A DNA stretch of 34,515 bases from Thiobacillus sp. (GTDB lineage Bacteria > Pseudomonadota > Gammaproteobacteria > Burkholderiales > Thiobacillaceae), in NCBI RefSeq assembly GCF_018780105.1, contig NZ_JADMKC010000036.1, positions 1 to 34,515 on the forward strand, given 5' to 3'. Under the pieces are notes generated by a model. It worked only from the letters and a program-made list of their open reading frames with translations. It did not search any database and was not told the origin of the DNA. The translations under genes were made by a program, and so were the position numbers. Of the stretch, positions 28,723 through 34,515 are shown piece after piece. The stretch's first letter is position 1. Every line of letters starts with the position of its first letter.

Positions 28723-29520
28723 ATGCAAAGCTACGTCCAGATCGAAAACGCTTCGATGGTGTTTTCTACCAAAAAAGGCAAATTCACTGCGCTCACCGAC
28801 ATCAACCTCAACGTCGACCAGGGCGAATTCATTGCGCTGATCGGCCACTCGGGCTGCGGCAAGTCCACCCTGCTCAACCTGGTGGCGGGCCTGCTCGACG
28901 CCACCGACGGCGTGCTGCTGCTCGCCAACAAGGAAATCAAGGGGCCGGGGCCGGAGCGCTCGGTGGTGTTCCAGAACCACTCCCTGCTGCCCTGGCTGAC
29001 CGCGTTCGAGAACGTGTATCTCGCGGTGGAAAAGGTATTCGGCGACAAGGAAACCAAAGCGCAGCTCAAGGCGCGCACCCATGCCGCGCTGGAGCTGGTG
29101 GGACTGACCCACGCGTCGGCCAAGCTGCCGGGAGAAATCTCCGGCGGCATGAAGCAGCGCGTCGGCATTGCCCGCGCGCTGGCGATGGAGCCGAAAGTGC
29201 TGTTGATGGACGAGCCCTTCGGCGCGCTCGATGCACTGACCCGCGCCCACCTGCAGGACGAGCTGATGAAGATCGTCGCCGCGACCAAGAGCACGGTCAT
29301 CATGGTGACGCACGACGTCGACGAAGCCGTGCTGCTGTCCGACCGCATCGTGATGATGACCAACGGCCCGGCCGCCACCATCGGCGAGATTCTCAGCGTC
29401 GATCTGCCGCGTCCGCGCGAGCGGCTGGCGTTGGCGCATGATCCGCAGTACCACGAGCTGCGCAGCCAGGTGCTGGAATTCCTCTACAGCCGTCAGATGC
29501 GACCGAAGGAGGCCGCTTAA
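28723..29520 (+). CDS. nrtC: nitrate ABC transporter ATP-binding protein
   Basis: A 265-aa ATPase. Walker A is GHSGCGKST (residues 41-49), the ABC signature reads ISGGMKQR, Walker B is VLLMDEP and the switch His lies in VTHDVDEA. The length fits a single-domain NrtD/SsuB-type subunit without the extra binding domain of cyanobacterial NrtC, so it could equally be called nrtD. AAAGG precedes the ATG at 28723. The gene lies 106 bases after nrtB, behind a palindromic repeat. Confidence 0.92.
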   Translation: MQSYVQIENASMVFSTKKGKFTALTDINLNVDQGEFIALIGHSGCGKSTLLNLVAGLLDATDGVLLLANKEIKGPGPERSVVFQNHSLLPWLTAFENVYLAVEKVFGDKETKAQLKARTHAALELVGLTHASAKLPGEISGGMKQRVGIARALAMEPKVLLMDEPFGALDALTRAHLQDELMKIVAATKSTVIMVTHDVDEAVLLSDRIVMMTNGPAATIGEILSVDLPRPRERLALAHDPQYHELRSQVLEFLYSRQMRPKEAA

Positions 29521-29529
29521 AGCACTTTC

Positions 29530-30033
29530 ATGCCGCCGGAGCATTTCACACCCTGGAAGCAGTATCGCGGCGATCCGGCCATTCGGGGCGGGTTGTTCGA
29601 GCAGTGTCGCGCTCGTTCGGCGATGGACGACCAGTTCAACGAGACCTTTGCCCGGATCGAAAGCCTGATGTGTCAGCACGGCGTGTTTCACGCCAAGCTG
29701 CATTTCTCCAGCAGTCGTGCCACGCTTTGGCGCTACAGCGACCCCTGCCGCTATCGCGTGCTTTTGCTGGATGAGCTGCTGACTGCAGCGCCCGCACACG
29801 ATTGCCCGCCGACCGGTTATCCCGGCGACGCGATCGTTCCACCGCAGCATATCCGGCCGATTCTGGAAATGTTTCGCACCCTGCGATTCTCCGATGAGCA
29901 GTTTTACTTGCGCTCGGGCTCGCTCAACGTCATCAATGGCCTGGTTGGGCTTAATTTCTCCTGTGACGGCAGTCACTACCTGCCGGCCGACGAATTTCTG
30001 GCCTCGCCGCTGGCACGCTGGTTCAGCAAATAA
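29530..30033 (+). CDS. unknown protein at the end of the nrt operon
   Basis: A 167-aa soluble protein starting 9 bases after the ABC ATPase stop, so it is very likely part of the same transcript. I do not recognise a family. It is rich in Phe, Arg and His, has three or four cysteines (FEQCRA, LMCQHG, SDPCRY, HDCPP) and ends with HYLPADEFLASPLARWF. No signal peptide or membrane segment is seen. A role in nitrate assimilation is suggested only by position. Confidence 0.75.
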   Translation: MPPEHFTPWKQYRGDPAIRGGLFEQCRARSAMDDQFNETFARIESLMCQHGVFHAKLHFSSSRATLWRYSDPCRYRVLLLDELLTAAPAHDCPPTGYPGDAIVPPQHIRPILEMFRTLRFSDEQFYLRSGSLNVINGLVGLNFSCDGSHYLPADEFLASPLARWFSK

Positions 30034-30124
30034 TCGCGCTCCGGCGCGTGTGCCGAGCAGTTGCTCTTGAGCCAGAAGCCAAAAACAGGCACGATGAAAC
30101 CTCTCTGAAAGAAAGCCCGGCCCC

Positions 30125-30904
30125 ATGACTTATTGCGTCGCCATCAAGACCGACGACGGACTCGTTTTCGCGTCCGACTCGCTGACCAATGCGGGGATCG
30201 ACCATGTCAGCACCTACTCCAAGATGCACACCTTCGTGCAGCCCGGAGAGCGCATGTTCGTGCTGCTGGCGGCGGGCAATCTCGCCACCACCCAGGCCGT
30301 AGTGAAGCGACTGCGCGACGATTGTCGTCTGAGCAATCCGACCTGCCTGTCGAGCGTCTATTCGATCAGCGACGCCGTCGATTACATCGGCACCATTTCC
30401 ACCGAAGTGCAGCGCACCCAGGCCGCGCGCGACGCCAATACCAACTTCGAAGCCACCTTCATTTTTGGCGGACAGATCGCCGGTCAGGCGCCCGAAACCT
30501 TCATGATCTACCCGCAGGGCAACCACATCCACGAATCGGCCGCCCACCCCTTCCTGCAGATCGGCGAAACCAAATACGGCAAGCCCATTCTCGACCGCGT
30601 CATTCGTCCCGACACCCCGCTGGAACAGGCCGCGCGCTGCGCGCTGGTGTCAATCAATTCGACCATCCGCTCGAATCTGACGGTGGGTCCACCAGTCGAA
30701 CTGCTGATCTACAACACGGATGCGCTTAACGGCGGCCGCCGCCTGCTGTTTTCGGAAGACCATCCCTACTACCGTTCGCTGGCCAACGCCTGGAACGAGG
30801 GCCTGCGCCAGGCGCTCAACAACCTGCCGCCGTTCGAATGGGAAAACCAGCCGCAGCCGCTGCAGGTGGTGGCTACCAGCGGCAGCGGGCAGATGCAGGG
30901 ATAA
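30125..30904 (+). CDS. Anbu proteasome-related peptidase
   Basis: A 259-aa Ntn-hydrolase-fold protein of the Anbu (bacterial proteasome homologue, COG3484) group. The sequence begins MTYCVAIKTDDGLVFASDS; Thr2 would be the catalytic nucleophile after Met removal. Also typical are the FVLLAAGNLATTQ segment and the C-terminal ELLIYNTDAL stretch. In many genomes it is next to genes for an ATP-grasp ligase, an alpha-E protein and a transglutaminase. None of those is seen nearby within this window. It is not clearly in an operon with the upstream unknown gene (91-base gap). Confidence 0.9.
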   Translation: MTYCVAIKTDDGLVFASDSLTNAGIDHVSTYSKMHTFVQPGERMFVLLAAGNLATTQAVVKRLRDDCRLSNPTCLSSVYSISDAVDYIGTISTEVQRTQAARDANTNFEATFIFGGQIAGQAPETFMIYPQGNHIHESAAHPFLQIGETKYGKPILDRVIRPDTPLEQAARCALVSINSTIRSNLTVGPPVELLIYNTDALNGGRRLLFSEDHPYYRSLANAWNEGLRQALNNLPPFEWENQPQPLQVVATSGSGQMQG

Positions 30905-31220
30905 GCAGTAAGCCCGACCTGATTTGAGTGTCGTTCGGCCAACTGCCGATGCTCACGGTTCGCTGAAATCACCGGAATGAACGGCAGCAGCGCCCAGACT
31001 GCGGACATTCAAAGCAGCGCATCCAATGAGTGTTCGTCGACCGAAACGGACAAACGGTTGACCAATTTATGGATGACTGCAATTGGCGATAAGCGGTCGG
31101 CCAAACCATGCTTAAAACAGACGTTCGATCGGCTGCTCAGCGACGCACCGAGACCCAACCAGCAAAGCACACCGCGCTGGACCGCGCCGCCTGTGACGAA
31201 CTCCGTACTATCCTACCGCC
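30905..31220. other. non-coding stretch between Anbu and the TPR-like regulator
   Basis: About 315 bases in which I see no convincing coding frame, terminator or promoter. The sequence is less GC-rich than its neighbours. Confidence 0.4.
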
Positions 31221-32444
31221 ATGGACTCCCTCATCGCTTCGGCCGCGCGCGCGCTGGCAGCCGGTGATCCGCTCGGTGCGCTCAAGCGCGTTGCGCTGCG
31301 CGATGACCCGCCAGCGCTCGCTCTGCGCGGCATTGCAATGGCCCAACTCGGCGACTACGAGCAGGCGCGCAAGCTTCTGCGCCGCGCCGCGCGCGGCTTC
31401 GGCGCTCACGAGCGTCTTGCCCAGGCCCGCTGCCAGCTTGCCGAGGCCGAGGTCGCACTTGCCGCGCGCGACCTGCGCCAGCCGGTGCACTCGCTTGACG
31501 CTGCCGCGCAGGCGCTCGATGCGCTCGGCGATTGCACCAACGCGCTCCACGCCTGCTTGGTCGCGGCGCGCCGCCACTTGCTCGTTGGCGATCTTGTGGC
31601 TGCCGGGGCGGCGCTCGACGCAATCGAAGTGGCCGACGATACGCCGCCTGCCTTGGCGGCCCGAACCGAACTCACTCGCGCCGAGGTCGCGCTCCGCCGC
31701 GTTCGGGCCGTCAGCGCCGCAGCCGCGATCGAACGCGCCCACCTTGCCGCCGTCGAGGCCGGCATTCCAGCCCTGATTGCGGAAGTTGGTCGCGTCCGTC
31801 GAGTACTGTCGGTACCGTCGGCGCGGATGATCAGTGCGGGCTCGGCGCGGCCGGTGCGCCTCGGCGAAATAGAGGCGCTGTTCGCGTCGCACAATCTCGT
31901 CGTCGATGCCTGCCGGCGCGTGGTGCGCAGCCCCCTGCATTGCACGACGCTCGCGGGACGTCCCGTCCTATTTGCCCTGATCGCGGCCCTCGCCGAGGCT
32001 TGGCCGGCAGACGTTTCGCGCGACCATCTGATCGAACGCGTCTTCCGCACGCGCGTTGCCGACGAATCGCATCGCGCGCGGCTGCGCGTCGAACTCAGTC
32101 GCTTACGCACCACGCTGCGTCCGCTCGCCCGCATCGAAGCGACCCGGCAGGGCTTCATGCTCACGCCGATCGATGCGTCGGCGGTGGTGCTGCTGGCACC
32201 GCCAGTCGACGGTCCCGCCGGCACCCTCCTCGCCCTGCTGGAAGGAGGCGAGTCGTGGTCGACATCGGCGCTTGCGCATGCGCTCGGTACAAGTCAACGC
32301 AGCGTCCAGCGCACGCTGCGCGAACTCGAGCAGGCGGCCGTGATACGCGCGATCGGGCAGGGTCGCGCGCGCCGATGGCTCGCGCCAACGCTCAGTGGAT
32401 TCGCGACAAACTTGTTACTCCCGGGTGCGCTGCCAGTTGACTAA
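31221..32444 (+). CDS. TPR-like and winged-helix transcriptional regulator
   Basis: A 407-aa protein. The N-terminal half (about 1-190) consists of alanine-rich helical pairs resembling tetratricopeptide repeats (for example ALALRGIAMAQLGDYEQARKLLRRAARGF). A middle region resembles an OmpR/SARP-like winged helix (AEAWPADVSRDHLIERVF...SHRARLRVELSRLRTTL). The C-terminus has another HTH-like segment, STSALAHALGTSQRSVQRTLRELEQAAVIRAIG. It is probably a regulator of the genes that follow; the signal is unknown. No ribosome site is evident before ATG 31221, so the start is approximate. Confidence 0.75.
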   Translation: MDSLIASAARALAAGDPLGALKRVALRDDPPALALRGIAMAQLGDYEQARKLLRRAARGFGAHERLAQARCQLAEAEVALAARDLRQPVHSLDAAAQALDALGDCTNALHACLVAARRHLLVGDLVAAGAALDAIEVADDTPPALAARTELTRAEVALRRVRAVSAAAAIERAHLAAVEAGIPALIAEVGRVRRVLSVPSARMISAGSARPVRLGEIEALFASHNLVVDACRRVVRSPLHCTTLAGRPVLFALIAALAEAWPADVSRDHLIERVFRTRVADESHRARLRVELSRLRTTLRPLARIEATRQGFMLTPIDASAVVLLAPPVDGPAGTLLALLEGGESWSTSALAHALGTSQRSVQRTLRELEQAAVIRAIGQGRARRWLAPTLSGFATNLLLPGALPVD

Positions 32445-32499
32445 TCTTGCGTCATTGCGATGCACGCGAGATTTTTTAACCCGTCAGGAGGAACCCGGA

Positions 32500-32958
32500 A
32501 TGGCAGACATACTGCATCAAATCGGCATTCAATCGTCCTCGGACAAGGTGTATCAGGCCTTGACCACACGCGAGGGACTGGCTGCCTGGTGGACACGCGA
32601 CACCCAGGGCAACAGCGATATCGGTGAAACAATCAGATTCCGCTTCCACCGCCCGGACGGCAGTGAGATAGGCGGCTTCGACATGCGAGTACGTGAACTC
32701 GATCCCGCAAGACTCGTACGCTGGCAGGTGGTCGACGGTCCCGAAGAATGGATCGGCACCACGATCCGTTGGGAGCTGAGGCAAGCGGGTGACTACACCA
32801 ATGTGTTGTTCAAGCACCAGGATTGGCGGGAACCGGTGGAGTTCATGCACCATTGCAGCACCAAGTGGGCGATTTTTCTAATGAGCCTGAAATCGTTTGT
32901 GGAAACGGGGAAAGGGGCCCCTAGCCCCGACGACGTCAAGATTGACGAATGGAACTAG
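32500..32958 (+). CDS. SRPBCC/AHSA1-family protein
   Basis: A 152-aa protein of the START/Bet v 1-like superfamily (AHSA1 type). Motifs include the N-terminal SSSDKVYQALTTREGLAAWWT and the later HHCSTKWAIFLMSLKSFVETGKG, both typical of this group. AGGAGGA lies 8 bases before the ATG. It lies 55 bases after the regulator gene, and the following gene starts 14 bases after its stop. The ligand is unknown. Confidence 0.88.
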   Translation: MADILHQIGIQSSSDKVYQALTTREGLAAWWTRDTQGNSDIGETIRFRFHRPDGSEIGGFDMRVRELDPARLVRWQVVDGPEEWIGTTIRWELRQAGDYTNVLFKHQDWREPVEFMHHCSTKWAIFLMSLKSFVETGKGAPSPDDVKIDEWN

Positions 32959-32972
32959 CGCAGGGGGTTGTC

Positions 32973-33665
32973 ATGGCAAAGACTGAAAAGATCAGAACCG
33001 GGCAGGCGGAGATCGTCCGCGAATACGGCCCCTATCCCGACACGGACCAGGTCGGCGGCGTGACCTTCGACGGCGCGCACGTCTGGTTCGCCCGCGGCGA
33101 GAGCATCGCCGCGCTCGATCCCGAGAGTGGCGTACTGGTGCGCGAACTCGCCGTCCCCGCCGACGCCGGCACAGCCTTCGACGGCACGCATCTCTACCAG
33201 ATCGCCGAAGCGCGCATCGACAAGATCGATCCTGCCAGCGGCAAGGTCGTGGCGTCGATTCCCGCACCTGGCCACGGCGGCGACTCGGGTCTGACTTGGG
33301 CCGAGGGAACGCTCTGGGTCGGCGAGTATCGTGCCCGCAAGATCCACCAGATCGACCCGGAGACCGGGTCCATCCTCCGCACGATTGATTCGGATCGCTT
33401 CGTCACCGGCGTGACCTGGGTCGACGGCGAGCTGTGGCACGGCACTTGGGAAGGCGACGAAAGCGGGCTCCGCCGCATCGATCCGGAAAGTGGCGCCGTA
33501 CTCGATCAACTGGAGATGCCGCATGGAATCGGCGTCAGCGGGCTTGAGTCCGACGGGGCCGACCTGTTCTATTGCGGCGGCGGACCGAGCGGCAAGGTAC
33601 GCGCCGTGCGCAAGCCCAAGCCCGAGAAGGCGGCTCGGCGCGGCGGTGGAGGAGAGTCCACATGA
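32973..33665 (+). CDS. glutamine-cyclotransferase-like beta-propeller protein
   Basis: A protein of about 230 aa formed from repeated propeller blades, such as GVTFDGAHVWFARGESIAALDPESG, GTAFDGTHLYQIAEARIDKIDPASG and GLTWAEGTLWVGEYRARKIHQIDPETG. It resembles glutaminyl cyclase-like or SMP-30-like folds but has no signal peptide. ATG 32973 is preferred (GGGGG upstream) over ATG 32949, which would overlap the previous stop. The stop overlaps the next gene as ATGA. Catalytic activity is not evident. Confidence 0.75.
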   Translation: MAKTEKIRTGQAEIVREYGPYPDTDQVGGVTFDGAHVWFARGESIAALDPESGVLVRELAVPADAGTAFDGTHLYQIAEARIDKIDPASGKVVASIPAPGHGGDSGLTWAEGTLWVGEYRARKIHQIDPETGSILRTIDSDRFVTGVTWVDGELWHGTWEGDESGLRRIDPESGAVLDQLEMPHGIGVSGLESDGADLFYCGGGPSGKVRAVRKPKPEKAARRGGGGEST

Positions 33666-34351
33666 GAATCGGGATCATCGGCGCCGGCAGCATGGGCAGC
33701 ACACTTGCGCACCATCTCGCCAAGCTCGGCCATCACGTTTCGATCGCGAACTCGCGCGGGCCCGAGAGCCTGACCACGTTGGCGGCCGGGATCGGTGCGG
33801 CACCCGTTTCCATTGTCGACGCAGTCCAAACCGCAGAAATCGTCATCCTTGCGATCCCGACGAAGGCCGTAGCCGATCTTCCACAGGGACTGTTTGCCAA
33901 CGTACCGAGCAGCCTCGTCGTCATCGATATCGGCAACTACCATCCCGAACTTCGCGACGGCCGCATCGACGCAATCGAACGGGGCATGCTCGACAGTCAG
34001 TGGGTCGCACAGCGGATCGGGCATCCCGTTATCAAGGCATTCAACAACATCTTCGCCAAGAGCCTTCTTGAAAGAGGTGTTCCGAAGGGAGTGCCGGGGC
34101 GGATAGCACTCCCGGTCGCCGGCGATTCGCCGGACGCCAGGGCAACTGTGCTTCGCCTTGTCGATGATCTAGGCTTCGATCCAGTCGACGATGGAAACCT
34201 CGACAACTCCTGGCGGCAGCAGACCGGAACGCCGGCCTACTGCCACGATCTTGACGCTGCTGCCCTCCAGCGCGCACTCGCCGGAGCCGACCAGAACCGA
34301 ATCGCCGAATATCGCGCCGAACAGGAAGCTCGCATCAGGCAGTCGTTGTAA
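33662..34351 (+). CDS. NADPH-dependent F420 reductase-like oxidoreductase
   Basis: A 229-aa protein. An N-terminal Rossmann motif GIIGAGSMGSTLAHHLAKLGHHV (about residues 4-26) is followed by ANSRGPESL, which suggests preference for NADP(H). It matches the F420-dependent NADP reductase / NAD-binding family 2 that is widespread in bacteria that do not make F420, so the electron partner is unknown. The ATG overlaps the stop of the previous gene (ATGA), so the two are translationally coupled. No gene is seen after it to the end of the window (164 bases). Confidence 0.83.
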   Translation: MRIGIIGAGSMGSTLAHHLAKLGHHVSIANSRGPESLTTLAAGIGAAPVSIVDAVQTAEIVILAIPTKAVADLPQGLFANVPSSLVVIDIGNYHPELRDGRIDAIERGMLDSQWVAQRIGHPVIKAFNNIFAKSLLERGVPKGVPGRIALPVAGDSPDARATVLRLVDDLGFDPVDDGNLDNSWRQQTGTPAYCHDLDAAALQRALAGADQNRIAEYRAEQEARIRQSL

Positions 34352-34515
34352 GAATTTGCGAATCGCCCCAGGCTTCGTGGAGGCTATTTGGTTTAAGTAC
34401 AGGCCGGTGATCGGCCAGAGCCGCCGTTGGCGTGCTGCACCACCTAGGTCAGCTATGCACCTGCGAATTCAACCGGTGGATGCAACACACTAGAAACTGC
34501 GCAAGCAGAAGGAGT

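Overview
The window reads as chromosomal DNA of a high-GC betaproteobacterium, most likely a sulfur-oxidising, nitrate-assimilating relative of Thiobacillus or other Nitrosomonadales. This is inferred from gene content: tusA-dsrE2 sulfur transfer, a PEP-CTERM protein, ubiquinone hydroxylases, the Anbu proteasome homologue and an ABC-type nitrate importer under ANTAR control. No rRNA, tRNA, CRISPR array or complete insertion sequence was seen.

Layout. (1) 1-581: a long inverted repeat, then a small AT-richer DUF6968-like gene coupled by an ATGA overlap to a housekeeping run. (2) 578-6290: murU, pepP, ubiH, a second ubiquinone hydroxylase, dsbC and a methyltransferase, mostly overlapping or closely spaced. 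(3) 6340-15161: an envelope-stress island around an ECF sigma factor and a membrane anti-sigma factor. Leftward genes encode a Tat-exported beta-propeller with a Met-rich DUF305 protein, a 95-aa secreted protein, an AcfC-like binding protein with a ChrR-like cupin, and a PEP-CTERM protein. Rightward genes encode sigma, anti-sigma, MsrP, MsrQ and an EthD-like protein. Four leftward promoters share GGAATAA-N15/16-GTT(C/T)AT, and weaker copies precede the sigma gene, so this looks like one autoregulated regulon. (4) 15142-19350: small ORFs, katG divergent from oxyR, and a DUF202 gene. A near copy of the katG promoter lies beyond the katG terminator, in front of a 61-aa ORF. (5) 19419-21080: a TetR regulator and tusA-dsrE2, linked by three copies of one palindrome. 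(6) 21073-24414: metR and metE, divergent.

(7) 24415-30033: nitrate assimilation. An ANTAR regulator (nasT-like) with a sigma-54-type promoter and an attenuator-like leader precedes nrtA, a single-domain globin, nrtB, nrtC and an unknown gene. The nrtA leader has a consensus sigma-54 promoter, an NtrC-like dyad, two hexaloop hairpins of the ANTAR-target type and an overlapping terminator, a nearly complete picture of ANTAR-controlled antitermination. (8) 30125-34351: an orphan Anbu peptidase, a TPR-like/winged-helix regulator, then SRPBCC, beta-propeller and F420-reductase-like genes. The last two of these overlap by ATGA.

The strongest candidates for something not yet described are the ECF regulon in region 3 and the duplicated katG-type promoter with its small ORF in region 4. 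The globin inside the nrt operon and the possible attenuator on the antiterminator gene itself are also notable. All functions are read from sequence alone, and no searches were run.
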